Positions 1 to 9,164 of a stretch of 64,000 nucleotides of DNA are shown here, one piece after another. Source of the stretch: Lachnospiraceae bacterium. GTDB taxonomy: Bacteria; Bacillota; Clostridia; Lachnospirales; Lachnospiraceae. The notes under the pieces are model-generated. The model made no database searches and had not been told where the DNA came from. It saw only the letters and a program-made list of their open reading frames with translations. The stretch lies in NCBI GenBank assembly GCA_017472605.1, contig JAFUPV010000070.1, positions 1 through 64,000 of the forward strand, in the 5' to 3' direction. The position numbers and the translations under genes are program-made. Positions within the stretch are counted from its first letter, which is position 1. Each line of letters opens with the position of its first letter.

Positions 1-1
1 G

Positions 2-1219
2 CTGATTTTTTATAAACATGTACCAAGCGTCACAAACTATCCGGTGTATCTTGGTGCGCTGGATCAGCTGCTTGATCCGTTTGTGCAGGATGTGGATGAA
101 GAGCTGGCAAAGAAGCTTCTTCGGATGTTCCTCATCCATGTAGATCGCACAATCCTGGATTCTTTTTCCCATGCAAACATCGGTCCCGCGGAAACAAAAG
201 CAGGTCGCCTCCTTCTGGAAGTGGAGCGGGAGCTGGAGCAGGCTGTCCCCAATCTGACTATGAAATATGATCCGCAGATTACGCCGGATTCCTTTGGTAT
301 TGAATGCGTGAAAACTGCCCTGAAGACGGCGAAGCCAAGCTTTGCAAATCACCGCATGTTCCAAAACGAGCTTGGTGACGGCTATGTGATCGCCAGCTGC
401 TACAACGGTCTTCTTTTGGGTGGCGGTTCCTATACCCTGTGCCGTCTGATCCTTGGAAACATTGCGAAGCGTGCTTCTGGAAAAGAGGAATTTCTGACGA
501 AGGAGCTGCCCTATGTGATGCAGATCATGGCAGAATATATGGATGAAAGAATCCGGTTTGAGGTGGAAGAGAGCGGATTCTTCGAAAGCAATTTCCTGGC
601 GAAAGAGGGATTCATTCACTGTGATCGTTTTACCGCCATGTTTGGTCTGGTTGGTATGGCAGAGTGTGTCAATCTCCTGATGGAGAAGGAAGGAAAGCCA
701 TACCGCTATGGAAAGGATCCGGAAGCAGCTGCTCTTGGCGTTGAGATCATGGAAGCAATCCGACAGTTTAACGAGGCCCATGTAAACCCATACTGCGAAG
801 CAACCGGCGGCCATTTTCTGCTGCATGCCCAGGTCGGCATTGCTCAGGATCAGGATATTACACCAGGAACAAGAATTCCCATCGGTGAGGAACCGGAGAA
901 CCTGGCAGATCATCTGCGGTTCTTAAGCCTGTTCCATAAATATTTCCCGTCCGGCACGGGTGATATTTTCCCGGTGGATCTGACTGTACACAGAAATCCG
1001 GAATTTGTACTGGACGTGGTAAAAGGTGCGTATGCCGCTGATCTTCGCTATCTGTCCTTCTATGAAGGCGGCAGCGATGTGATCCGCGTGACCGGTTATC
1101 TGGCAAAACGTTCGGAAATCGAGAAATTCCAGAAGGGGCAGGCAGTTCTGCAGAATACCACTCATCTGGCAACAGGAGCGACGGCCAACGGTCATGTGCA
1201 GGAGCGAAAAGTATGGTAA
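2..1219 (+). CDS. yjjI: YjjI-family glycyl radical enzyme, 3' part (5' end outside window)
   Basis: The reading frame is open to the window edge, so this is the C-terminal 405 residues of a longer protein; E. coli YjjI is about 516 aa. The C-terminus carries the glycyl radical motif RVTGYLAK, with the Gly codon at 1094-1096. An SCYN segment about 110 residues into the visible part probably holds the thiyl cysteine (inferred). The stop overlaps the start of a YjjW-type activase, the usual partner, which supports the family call. Glycyl radical enzymes do anaerobic radical chemistry in the cytosol; the substrate of this family is unknown to me. Confidence 0.88.
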   Translation: MIFYKHVPSVTNYPVYLGALDQLLDPFVQDVDEELAKKLLRMFLIHVDRTILDSFSHANIGPAETKAGRLLLEVERELEQAVPNLTMKYDPQITPDSFGIECVKTALKTAKPSFANHRMFQNELGDGYVIASCYNGLLLGGGSYTLCRLILGNIAKRASGKEEFLTKELPYVMQIMAEYMDERIRFEVEESGFFESNFLAKEGFIHCDRFTAMFGLVGMAECVNLLMEKEGKPYRYGKDPEAAALGVEIMEAIRQFNEAHVNPYCEATGGHFLLHAQVGIAQDQDITPGTRIPIGEEPENLADHLRFLSLFHKYFPSGTGDIFPVDLTVHRNPEFVLDVVKGAYAADLRYLSFYEGGSDVIRVTGYLAKRSEIEKFQKGQAVLQNTTHLATGATANGHVQERKVW

Positions 1220-2085
1220 GGGTGCCGGTAAACCGGATCATACCGTTCAGCAGTGTGGACGGTCCCGGGAGCCGGACAGCCGTCTTTTTGCAGGGATGCA
1301 ATCTGAACTGCTGGTATTGCCACAATCCGGAGACAAGGAATTCCTGTGTCCATTGCGGAGCCTGTGTTGCCGTCTGTGAAACGGGGGCGCTGCATTGGAC
1401 AGAAAGCCTGAACGAAGATGGCAGCAGGAAGGTCGGATATGACCATACAAAATGTGTGTTCTGCGATTCCTGCATCGAAACCTGTGCAAATGGAAGCAGT
1501 CCGAGAATCCGGCAGATGAACGCAAAGGAAGTGTATGAGGAAATTGCCAGACAGCTTCCCTTTATCCGGGGAGTTACCGTTTCGGGCGGTGAGTGTATGC
1601 TTTGGCCGCAATTTCTGGAAGAACTGCTTGGTCTTTGTAAGAAGAATGGGCTTCACACGCTGATTGACAGCAATGGGACGGTGGATTTTTCCCGTTTTCC
1701 GCAGCTGATGGAGGTAACGGACGGTGTGATGCTGGATGTGAAGGCAATCCGGGAAGAGGAACATAAAAAGATGACCTCTTCCTCCAATCAGATGGTTCTT
1801 CAGAACCTGCGCTGGCTTCTGGCGCAGAAGAAGCTGGAGGAGGTCCGCACCGTAATTGTACCGGGGCTGTTTGATCTGGAAGAAACGGTTGAGACGGTAG
1901 CCGGGATTTTGAGCGTTCAGGAAAACAGGGATGGAGCATACAAACCGATATATAAACTGATTGCGTATCGCGAGCAGGGAGTTCGCAAAGAGTATCGTCT
2001 GTTTCAGCCGCCAAATGCCGGGCGGATGGAGAAACTGGCAGATCTTGCAAACAAAGCAGGCGCAGAAAACGTACAGATCGTTTAG
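1213..2085 (+). CDS. yjjW: YjjW-family glycyl radical enzyme activase (radical SAM)
   Basis: A 290 aa radical SAM protein expected to install the glycyl radical on the YjjI-like protein encoded just upstream. The radical SAM cluster motif CNLNCWYC (CX3CX2C) lies near residue 30. A ferredoxin-like insert follows with CVHCGACVAVC and CVFCDSCIETC, ligands for two further 4Fe-4S clusters as in pyruvate-formate-lyase activase relatives. TVSGGECMLW is the SAM-binding GGE region. The ATG overlaps the yjjI stop by 7 nt, so the two are translationally coupled. Confidence 0.9.
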   Translation: MVRVPVNRIIPFSSVDGPGSRTAVFLQGCNLNCWYCHNPETRNSCVHCGACVAVCETGALHWTESLNEDGSRKVGYDHTKCVFCDSCIETCANGSSPRIRQMNAKEVYEEIARQLPFIRGVTVSGGECMLWPQFLEELLGLCKKNGLHTLIDSNGTVDFSRFPQLMEVTDGVMLDVKAIREEEHKKMTSSSNQMVLQNLRWLLAQKKLEEVRTVIVPGLFDLEETVETVAGILSVQENRDGAYKPIYKLIAYREQGVRKEYRLFQPPNAGRMEKLADLANKAGAENVQIV

Positions 2086-2175
2086 CAGCCTGCAGGAAAC
2101 CAGGAGGAAACTGCTGGCCGCACGGCGGACAGTTGTGATACAAGTGCCGAAAGGCAGAGGGAAAAGGAGGAACAG

Positions 2176-3720
2176 ATGGAAAGAACCAGTCATGTGGATG
2201 AATCGGTAATTGCCATAGAAATGAAAGAAATCGTCAAGAAATTCGGCGATTTTGTGGCAAACGATCACATCAGCTTAACGGTCCATAAGGGAGAGGTTCA
2301 TGCGATTCTGGGTGAGAACGGAGCCGGAAAAAGCACATTGATGAATGTGCTGTACGGTCTGTATCGGCCCACATCCGGTGAAATTCACGTCAGAGGAAAG
2401 AAAGAGGAGATTACGGATCCGAGCCGTGCCATCGAGCTTGGTATCGGCATGGTTCATCAGCATTTTATGCTGGTACAGCCATTTACGGTGACGGAGAACA
2501 TTATCCTTGGCATGGAGCCCACAAAGGGAATTGTTCTTGACATGAAAACAGCGCGCAAAAAGGTAGAGGAGCTGTCGAAGCGCTATAACATGCAGGTCGA
2601 TCCGGATGCTCATATAGAGGATATTTCGGTTGGGATGCAGCAGCGTGTTGAGATTCTGAAGGTTCTGTATCGCGGCGCGGACATCCTGATTCTGGATGAG
2701 CCGACTGCGTCTCTGACACCGCAGGAAATCAGGGAACTGATGGAGATTATCAGAAATCTGACGGCAGACGGAAAATCGGTCATTCTGATTACCCATAAAC
2801 TGAAGGAAATCAAAGCCTGTTCCGATGTCTGCACCATTATCCGGCAGGGTAAGTATATCGACACGGTAAAGGTAGATGAGGTAACGGAGCAGGATCTTGC
2901 CTCCATGATGGTGGGAAGAAACGTTGAATTTGTTGTTGAAAAGAAAGCCATGGAACCGGGTGAGGTTGTTCTTGATGTGAAGGACATTCACGGAAAGGAT
3001 TATCGTGGCGTTGAGATTCTGAAAGGTCTGAATCTGACTGTGCGCCGTGGTGAGATTGTTGGTCTTGCCGGTGTCGATGGAAACGGACAGACTGAGCTTG
3101 TCGAAATCCTGACCGGTCTTCGAAAAGGAGAATCCGGTGCGGTTTGGATGAATGGAAAGAATCTGTTCAACAAATCGCCGAAGGAGATTTTTGAAAGCGG
3201 AATCACCAGCATCCCGGCAGACCGTCAGAAGCATGGTCTGATTCTGGAATTCTCGGTGGCGGAGAATCTGATTCTGCAGAATTACAAAAAATCGCCTTTC
3301 TCCAGAAAAGGCGTTCTGAAAAAGAAAGCAATTGAGGACCATGCAAAGGTTCTTGTTGAGAAGTTTGATGTCCGTCCATCCGGCAGCGAGAGCCGTGCAG
3401 CCGGAACGCTTTCCGGCGGAAACCAGCAGAAGGTTATCATTGCCCGTGAAATCACCAATGATTCCGATCTTCTGATCGCGGTAAATCCGACCCGCGGTCT
3501 TGATGTGGGAGCCATTGAATTTGTTCACAAATATCTGGTCGAGCAGCGGAATAAGAACAAGGCCGTTCTTCTTGTATCCTTTGAACTGGATGAGATCATG
3601 AGTCTTTCCGACCGCATTGAAGTTATTTTCGATGGAAAAATCAGCGGAAGTGTGGAAGGAAGCAAAGCAGATGAGAATGAGCTTGGTCTGATGATGGCAG
3701 GAGGTGTACGACATGACTAA
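2176..3720 (+). CDS. BMP-type nucleoside ABC transporter, ATP-binding protein
   Basis: A 514 aa tandem ATPase with two nucleotide-binding domains. The first has Walker A GENGAGKS, signature VGMQQR and Walker B ILILDEPTA; the second has LSGGNQQK and a degenerate Walker B (LIAVNPTRG), typical of the RbsA/YufO group. It starts at ATG 2176 behind AAGGAGG. Together with the two permeases it forms an importer of the BMP (basic membrane protein) class that usually takes up nucleosides. The binding lipoprotein that normally precedes this gene is not here. The neighbouring cytidine deaminase agrees with nucleoside uptake. Confidence 0.88.
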   Translation: MERTSHVDESVIAIEMKEIVKKFGDFVANDHISLTVHKGEVHAILGENGAGKSTLMNVLYGLYRPTSGEIHVRGKKEEITDPSRAIELGIGMVHQHFMLVQPFTVTENIILGMEPTKGIVLDMKTARKKVEELSKRYNMQVDPDAHIEDISVGMQQRVEILKVLYRGADILILDEPTASLTPQEIRELMEIIRNLTADGKSVILITHKLKEIKACSDVCTIIRQGKYIDTVKVDEVTEQDLASMMVGRNVEFVVEKKAMEPGEVVLDVKDIHGKDYRGVEILKGLNLTVRRGEIVGLAGVDGNGQTELVEILTGLRKGESGAVWMNGKNLFNKSPKEIFESGITSIPADRQKHGLILEFSVAENLILQNYKKSPFSRKGVLKKKAIEDHAKVLVEKFDVRPSGSESRAAGTLSGGNQQKVIIAREITNDSDLLIAVNPTRGLDVGAIEFVHKYLVEQRNKNKAVLLVSFELDEIMSLSDRIEVIFDGKISGSVEGSKADENELGLMMAGGVRHD

Positions 3721-4774
3721 AAAGAAGATTTTACAGGGAAATGCGCTGTATACAGTGATTGCCATCGTGTTCGGTTTTCTGGCCGGTGCGGTTGTACTGA
3801 CCGTTGCGGGAATCAGTCCGATTGCGACCTACAAAAAGCTGACCGACAGCATTTTCGGTCAGCCGAAATACATGATCTGGTCTGTTGTCTATGGAATTCC
3901 GCTGATCTTTACCGGACTCAGCGTTGCGTTTTCGTTCCGCACCGGCGTGTTCAACATTGGAGCGGAAGGTCAGTTTGTCGTGGGAAGTCTGGCAGCTACT
4001 GTAATCGGTATCACCGTTGATCTGCCTCCCATTCTCCACGTTCCGCTTTGTCTGCTGGCTGCGGCTGCGGCCGGTGCCATCTGGTCAGCGTTTGTCGGTC
4101 TGCTGAAAGTAAAGCGAGGGATCAACGAAGTCCTCAGCTTCATCATGATGAACTGGATCGCGTTCTATCTGTCCAACTATGTGGTCAATCTGAAAGGAAT
4201 CAAGGCGGAAGGAAAGGAAGCCACTGTGGATATTCTGGAGAGTGCGGAGATCCTTCTTCCTCTTTCCGTGCGTCAGATGACAGGCTGCAAGAGTGTGAAC
4301 TATGGTATCATTCTTGCAATCATTGCCGCAATTGTGATCTGGTATATCATCAATAAAACAACACTGGGCTATGAGCTGCGTTCGGTTGGCTTCAACCGCC
4401 ATGCGGCTTCCTACGGAGGAATCAATGCGGACCGCGCGATCATGAAAGCAATGGCAATCTCCGGAGCCATGGCCGGTCTTGGAGGTGCATGCCACATCAT
4501 GGGGAATGCGTCTCGTATTGCGCAGTTTGCCGGTCAGGAAGGCTATGGATTCCAGGGAATCACCGTTGCGCTGATCGCAGGTTCCAATCCCATCGGCTGC
4601 ATTTTCTCAGGTATTTTCTATGGCGCAATGAAATATGGCGGACTGAAACTGTCAACCATCGGCGCTCCGAAGGAAGTTCTGGACATCATCATGGGAACCA
4701 TCGTCATCTTTATTGCGGTGTCCCACATCTTCCGGCATCTGCTGAACCGTAAGCTTAAGAACAGGGAGGAATAA
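3713..4774 (+). CDS. BMP-type nucleoside ABC transporter, permease 1
   Basis: A 353 aa integral membrane protein of the BPD_transp_2 family (YufP-like) with about eight to ten hydrophobic segments and the family region RTGVFNIGAEGQ. An upstream GTG exists at 3704, but AGGAGG ends right at it, so ATG 3713 with normal spacing is the better start. The gene overlaps the ATPase gene by 8 nt and is followed after 2 nt by the second permease. The pair forms the membrane channel of the nucleoside importer. Confidence 0.87.
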   Translation: MTKKKILQGNALYTVIAIVFGFLAGAVVLTVAGISPIATYKKLTDSIFGQPKYMIWSVVYGIPLIFTGLSVAFSFRTGVFNIGAEGQFVVGSLAATVIGITVDLPPILHVPLCLLAAAAAGAIWSAFVGLLKVKRGINEVLSFIMMNWIAFYLSNYVVNLKGIKAEGKEATVDILESAEILLPLSVRQMTGCKSVNYGIILAIIAAIVIWYIINKTTLGYELRSVGFNRHAASYGGINADRAIMKAMAISGAMAGLGGACHIMGNASRIAQFAGQEGYGFQGITVALIAGSNPIGCIFSGIFYGAMKYGGLKLSTIGAPKEVLDIIMGTIVIFIAVSHIFRHLLNRKLKNREE

Positions 4775-4776
4775 AA

Positions 4777-5712
4777 ATGGATGAATTGATTAAAATTCTG
4801 GGTCTGCTGATCAATGCAACTCTGGTGGCGACTCCGCCGCTGCTTTATGCGGCACTGGGCTCCTGCATCTCTGAGCGAAGCGGTGTAGTAAACATTGGTA
4901 TCGAAGGAATGATGACTGTCGGCGCGTTTGTCGGAGCGACGCTTGGATACTTTACAGAAAATCCCTGGCTGTCTTTTTTGTGCGGCGGACTGGCCGGCGC
5001 CGTTGTTGCGCTGATCCATGCCATTGTCTGCGTTTCCTATAACGCGGATCAGACAATCTCCGGTACTGCAATCAACTTCCTTGCTCCAGGTCTTGCGCTG
5101 TTTGTCAGCCGCATTCTGTTTGACGGCTCAACGGACACAGAGCCGATTTCGGATGCGGGACGTCTTCCGAGAATGTTTGAGGGTGTTTTCCCGGCCGGTT
5201 CATTCTGGAACAATGTTCTCTGCACTCATGTGGCATGTTATCTCTGTTTTGCCTGCGTGCTTGTGGTCTGGTTTCTGTTCTATAAAACAAAGTTCGGTCT
5301 GCGTCTGCGTGCAGTTGGCGAGCATCCGAAAGCGTGTGATACGCTGGGAATCAATGTTACAAAGACACGTTACATCTGTGTTGTGCTGTCCGGCTTTTTT
5401 GCAGGTCTCGGAGGTGCTTATGTAACACTGGCAACCATCAATCAGTTCCGTCCCATCGTTATCGTCGGACAGGGCTTCATGGCGATCTCTGCGGTAATCT
5501 TCGGAAAGTTTACCCCTCATGGCTCCATGATGGCATGCCTTCTGTTCGCGCTCTGCAGCGGCGTGAAGGTTCTGGCAAGTTCCTACAATCTGGTGTCTCC
5601 GAACCTGATCTCCATGATCCCTTATATTGTTACCATTCTGGCACTGGTATTCTTTGTCGGCAAGGCAAGAGTTCCGGCAGCAAACGGTAAACCGTATATT
5701 AAGTCAAAGTAA
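4777..5712 (+). CDS. BMP-type nucleoside ABC transporter, permease 2
   Basis: A 311 aa membrane protein (YufQ-like) carrying the paralogous motif SGVVNIGIEGM near residue 35. Its short polar N-terminus is followed by multiple transmembrane helices. It is the last gene of the transporter operon. A hairpin with a T-rich tail lies about 80 nt downstream, before cdd. Confidence 0.87.
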   Translation: MDELIKILGLLINATLVATPPLLYAALGSCISERSGVVNIGIEGMMTVGAFVGATLGYFTENPWLSFLCGGLAGAVVALIHAIVCVSYNADQTISGTAINFLAPGLALFVSRILFDGSTDTEPISDAGRLPRMFEGVFPAGSFWNNVLCTHVACYLCFACVLVVWFLFYKTKFGLRLRAVGEHPKACDTLGINVTKTRYICVVLSGFFAGLGGAYVTLATINQFRPIVIVGQGFMAISAVIFGKFTPHGSMMACLLFALCSGVKVLASSYNLVSPNLISMIPYIVTILALVFFVGKARVPAANGKPYIKSK

Positions 5713-5793
5713 GCCGGAAAATGGCAGTGTTATGTTTTGGGCAGGTAAGACAGCGGGGAGAAATTCGCTGACGGCTTGCTGACGCGTAAATAG

Positions 5794-5840
5794 AAAGCCT
5801 CTTTGAGACAGCCGCGGAGGGCAGTTCAGAGAGGCTTTTC
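5794..5840 (+). terminator. Putative rho-independent terminator after nucleoside ABC operon
   Basis: Arms AAAGCCTCT (5794-5802) and AGAGGCTTT (5830-5838) enclose a 27 nt loop and run into TTTTCT. The loop is long, so this is weaker than the other terminators in the window. cdd lies only 80 nt further on and may be partly co-transcribed. Confidence 0.5.
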
Positions 5841-5920
5841 TCTGCACTTGAGGCAGAAGCGCAGTATGGAAAGAAACTGTGCAGCCAGAGGCGGGAAGAA
5901 AAAGATGAAAGGAGACAGCA

Positions 5921-6340
5921 ATGAATATCAGTCAGTTAATCGAAGAAGCAATCCAGGCAAGAAAACATGCCTATACCCCATATTCCCATTTTCAGGTAGG
6001 TGCCGCGCTTCTTGCAGCTTCCGGAAAGATATACCGGGGCTGCAACATTGAGAATGCGGGATATACGCCGAGCAATTGTGCGGAGCGCACAGCATTCTTT
6101 AAAGCAGTCAGCGAAGGAGAGAGGGTGTTTGAGGCAATCGCGGTGGTTGCCGGACCGGAAGGAGGAGAACTGGAAGAGACGGCTCCCTGCGGAGTCTGCC
6201 GCCAGGTGATGATGGAATTCTGTGACTATGAAACGTTCCAGATCATCATGGCTGTTTCTCCAAAAGATTATCAGATACTTACACTGAAAGAGCTTCTGCC
6301 CATGGGATTCGGTCCTGCAAATCTAAATTGTGCAAAATGA
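5921..6340 (+). CDS. cdd: Cytidine deaminase
   Basis: A 139 aa homotetrameric-type cytidine deaminase, the usual length. The zinc site is complete: CAERTA (Cys ligand and catalytic Glu) and PCGVCRQ (two Cys ligands). The upstream NIENAGY segment is the substrate-binding region. It converts cytidine and deoxycytidine to the uridine forms in the cytosol. It starts at ATG 5921 behind AAAGGAG and follows a nucleoside-type ABC importer, which suggests a salvage role. Confidence 0.95.
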   Translation: MNISQLIEEAIQARKHAYTPYSHFQVGAALLAASGKIYRGCNIENAGYTPSNCAERTAFFKAVSEGERVFEAIAVVAGPEGGELEETAPCGVCRQVMMEFCDYETFQIIMAVSPKDYQILTLKELLPMGFGPANLNCAK

Positions 6341-6360
6341 CCATAAAACTGATAAAAGCA

Positions 6361-6389
6361 TTGAATTATTCAGAAAATTGTGTTATACT
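6361..6389 (+). promoter_or_regulatory. Sigma-A-type promoter for 488 aa unknown gene
   Basis: TTGAAT (6361-6366) and TATACT (6384-6389) are separated by exactly 17 nt. The start codon at 6524 gives a leader of about 128 nt. Confidence 0.6.
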
Positions 6390-6523
6390 GTGTTCATCGG
6401 TCTGCGGAGGAGCTTTTTTTGGACAGCAGATGGCAGGATAAAGAAAAATGTCTTTATCTGACAGACAGTCCGAAAAGGAAGAGGCGCTGCAGACAATTTC
6501 AGGAAAGACAAGGAGACATAACA

Positions 6524-7990
6524 ATGGAAGATGCAAAAAGCCTGGTAAAAAAACTGTTACAGGATCCGTATAAATCCATCCTGCTTCAGGATTACGATAA
6601 GACCCTTAACAATAGAAGAAACCGCAAGAAGCTGGAAGAGATTGAGAAGGAGGTAACCTGGTTCAACGGCAAGGCTGCAAATTACCGGATCGAGGACAGA
6701 CAGGGCTTCCTGAAGCACTTCAGTGAGCACTACGGAAAAGACAAATCAGTCGTTTCTTCAATCTACCGCTCAGTTGTTGACTACCCAAGCGGTCAGGAAC
6801 CGAAGATTCTTTATTTCATGATGCTCTTCACAAAAAGAAATCAGCAGATTCAGGAGTTTCAGGTAACTCACCCGCTTTCTGAGCTGAAGGAGAGCTTAAA
6901 GCTTCGTCTGGAGCACAAGAAGCTGGTGAATGAGGCAAGGCTGCTCAGTGCGCTTCTGGAGCGTCTGTCAGTTGTTGTTGACGGTGTGGAGAAGTCCATC
7001 GACGAGCTGTTTGTAACCGATTTCCTCAAGGATGCCGATAAGGTTGGTCCCGCAGTTCTGCAGAACCGTTTCATCCGTGCGGTGCGCATGTCCCCGGATC
7101 CGGAAGTTTCCGCAAAGCTTCTTGAGATGCTGAAAGAGGCCGGCGCAAAAGAAACCTATTACATGGATGCTCTCGTTTCCATGAAGAGAAAGGATTTTGC
7201 AAAGACTCTGGAATCCCTCAATCAGATGAAGCCGGACCATCCGAGCTATGCGTCTGCCATGTCCATGGCTGTTGAGTGCTGTGCAAACCTTGGCGATATC
7301 AAGGGCTTTACCGCAGCGTTTGACAAGGTAAAGGACAGCAAGATGGATGCCATGTACTTCATCTACCTGCTGCAGATCCTGGTATGTAAGGCTGACTATA
7401 AGGATCTGGATACCGATGAGTTTGAGGCGGCTGTTCAGGAAATGATGAAGAGCGAGTTCAACCAGAATCCGAATCCGATGTTCACCGGTCTTGTTTCCCG
7501 TAAATTTGTTACCATTCTCCTCGAGGGTCTGCCTATGGCTGAGAAGCTGGCTGCCATCAAGCAGGAGTCCGGCGAGGATGCGATTCCGGAAGAAGAGCTG
7601 GATGCCCTTTATAAGCTCCAGATGGCTCTGCAGCTGTATCCGGTTGAAGCAGTGGGCAACCTGATCGACATCGACTATGTGATCGAGAACGGCGCGGAGA
7701 ACTGCCGCAGAAAGCTTGGCCGTCAGGCAGTTGCAATGCTTCTTGAGCAGAATCCGGACAAGTCCTTTGAGAACATCTTCCTTGCGTTTGTCGCATTGGA
7801 GAAGATGGGCATGATGGATGTCTATGCGAAGAACATCGAAGGCAATCTGGAAACCATTGCAAGATACGGTGAGAAGGGTCAGAGACGCGCATATGCAATG
7901 ATCCGCAAGGCTTATGACTATAAGACCGCAGCAGGAGAGGATGCGTCCGAACTCGCTGAGGTGCTGACTGCAGCCGGTCTGATGGAATAA
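6524..7990 (+). CDS. Hypothetical helical-repeat-like protein, 488 aa
   Basis: I do not recognise the family. The start is ATG 6524 behind AAGGAG; the frame stays open upstream, but those residues look non-coding. There is no signal peptide or membrane segment. The protein is rich in Lys, Glu, Leu and Met and appears almost wholly alpha-helical, with stretches such as YASAMSMAVECCANLGD that resemble TPR-like helical pairs. No catalytic motif is visible. A cytosolic scaffold or adaptor role is possible but is only inference from composition. It has its own promoter and is followed by a YhbD-like gene. Confidence 0.7.
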   Translation: MEDAKSLVKKLLQDPYKSILLQDYDKTLNNRRNRKKLEEIEKEVTWFNGKAANYRIEDRQGFLKHFSEHYGKDKSVVSSIYRSVVDYPSGQEPKILYFMMLFTKRNQQIQEFQVTHPLSELKESLKLRLEHKKLVNEARLLSALLERLSVVVDGVEKSIDELFVTDFLKDADKVGPAVLQNRFIRAVRMSPDPEVSAKLLEMLKEAGAKETYYMDALVSMKRKDFAKTLESLNQMKPDHPSYASAMSMAVECCANLGDIKGFTAAFDKVKDSKMDAMYFIYLLQILVCKADYKDLDTDEFEAAVQEMMKSEFNQNPNPMFTGLVSRKFVTILLEGLPMAEKLAAIKQESGEDAIPEEELDALYKLQMALQLYPVEAVGNLIDIDYVIENGAENCRRKLGRQAVAMLLEQNPDKSFENIFLAFVALEKMGMMDVYAKNIEGNLETIARYGEKGQRRAYAMIRKAYDYKTAAGEDASELAEVLTAAGLME

Positions 7991-8048
7991 CAATGCCGCA
8001 CAGGTTCGGGTCTGTCTGCAGATCCGCAAAAAAAGGAAATACATAGAG

Positions 8049-8090
8049 AATCCGGCGCTGTGTCCCTGACACGTCTGTCCGGATGAATAT
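8049..8090 (+). repeat. Dispersed palindromic element, copy E
   Basis: A short sequence with core GTGTC-CCT-GACAC followed by GTCCGGAT. It resembles copies at 11513, 18629, 27711 and 32258 in order of motifs, though with many mismatches. Confidence 0.35.
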
Positions 8091-8251
8091 ACAACAGGAA
8101 GACAGCTGCCGTTCGGGAAGGAAAACCGGCGGCGGCTGTTCCCAACCTTGGGGGAAAGAAAACGGCTTTGTGCAGCAGGAACCGGATGAGCAGTCTGCTG
8201 AGAATCCGGCGGCACAAGAGGTGCAGGCATGTCAGAAAGGTAGGGCAAACG

Positions 8252-8866
8252 ATGTATATTACAAAAAAGGAGCTGTTGGAACAGACGGGAATCTCCTACG
8301 GACAGCTGTATCGCTGGAAGAGAGAAGGACTGATCCCGGAAGAGTGGTTTATCAAAAAGCCGTCCAAAACAGGACAGGAAACCTGTCTGCCCCAGGAACA
8401 GATTCTGGAGCGGATCGCGTTTATTCAGAAAAACAAAGGGCTTCGTTCCCTGGACGAGCTGGCAGGAATGCTCAGCGTGCCGAAGGGACTGAAGGAATTT
8501 AATAAAGAACTGCTGGAACAGATGAGTGAAATCCATCCGGAGATCACAAGGGCAGTCACAGACGGAGAGTATTCCCGGATTGAAGTGGCGTTTCTTGCGA
8601 TCATTTCCAATGTCTATACCAAATATCGTCTGACGAAAGGCGACATGAGCGGACTTCTTTCCGGATGCGCGGATTATTTTACCGATCTGCCGCAGGGCCG
8701 GCATGAGTTTCTTGTGTACCGTGTCTTTGGAAAAGTGTTCGGTATGGTAGCAAAAGAAGGGGCAGACCCTCTTGCGGACAACCGGATCGCCCTGATGGAA
8801 AAGTTCCAGATTGAAGAACTGGCCAATGAGCTTGCAATTAAGTATATCAGAGGTGCGGATGTCTGA
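8252..8866 (+). CDS. YhbD-like protein (DUF4004), MerR-type HTH
   Basis: A 204 aa protein. Residues 1-60 form a MerR-like DNA-binding start (TKKELLEQTGISYGQLYRWKR), after which a helical domain follows (HPEITRAVTDGEYSRIEVAF). The length and layout match the B. subtilis YhbD/DUF4004 family, whose role is not known to me in detail. It starts at ATG 8252; the upstream in-frame ATG at 8168 lacks a good ribosome binding site. It is probably a cytosolic transcription factor. Confidence 0.75.
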   Translation: MYITKKELLEQTGISYGQLYRWKREGLIPEEWFIKKPSKTGQETCLPQEQILERIAFIQKNKGLRSLDELAGMLSVPKGLKEFNKELLEQMSEIHPEITRAVTDGEYSRIEVAFLAIISNVYTKYRLTKGDMSGLLSGCADYFTDLPQGRHEFLVYRVFGKVFGMVAKEGADPLADNRIALMEKFQIEELANELAIKYIRGADV

Positions 8867-8986
8867 CGGAGAGAAAAAGTCAGAGTGAAATCCGCTGAAA
8901 CACAGCAACCTTACAAAAAGATGAAGAAAATCTAAAGAAAAAATAAAATAGATTAAAAAACATCAAGAAAAAGATGAAAAATGCTG

Positions 8987-9015
8987 TTGTGACTCGTCAA
9001 TAGTTATGGTATCAT
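8987..9015 (+). promoter_or_regulatory. Putative promoter of cstA operon with long leader
   Basis: TTGTGA (8987-8992), a 17 nt spacer and TATCAT (9010-9015). Transcription would begin near 9022, leaving a leader of about 140 nt with short self-complementary stretches (AGCGA/TCGCT around 9077-9090). I recognise no known riboswitch in it. The rest of the 8867-9164 gap is AT-rich and holds no gene I can support. Confidence 0.5.
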
Positions 9016-9164
9016 TGGTTAATATAGCGTAATTGTTGTGCAGAACGACAGTTGCCGCTATAACGCATACAGTACAGCGAGAAATCGCTCAAGCTGGTAA
9101 CAGTGGGAGCGTCCCAAAGCCGCAGTATCGGCGGTGAACGAACGCTTAACGGAAAGGAAAACAC

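Noticed and set aside
2275..3765. 496-codon minus-strand open frame
   Set aside because: It mirrors the ABC ATPase gene, which has all NBD motifs on the plus strand.
6968..8908. 646-codon minus-strand open frame
   Set aside because: It spans two plus-strand genes and has no ribosome binding site or protein-like motifs.
9022..9164. Known riboswitch upstream of the cstA operon
   Set aside because: Some pairing is possible, but I see no consensus of any riboswitch class.
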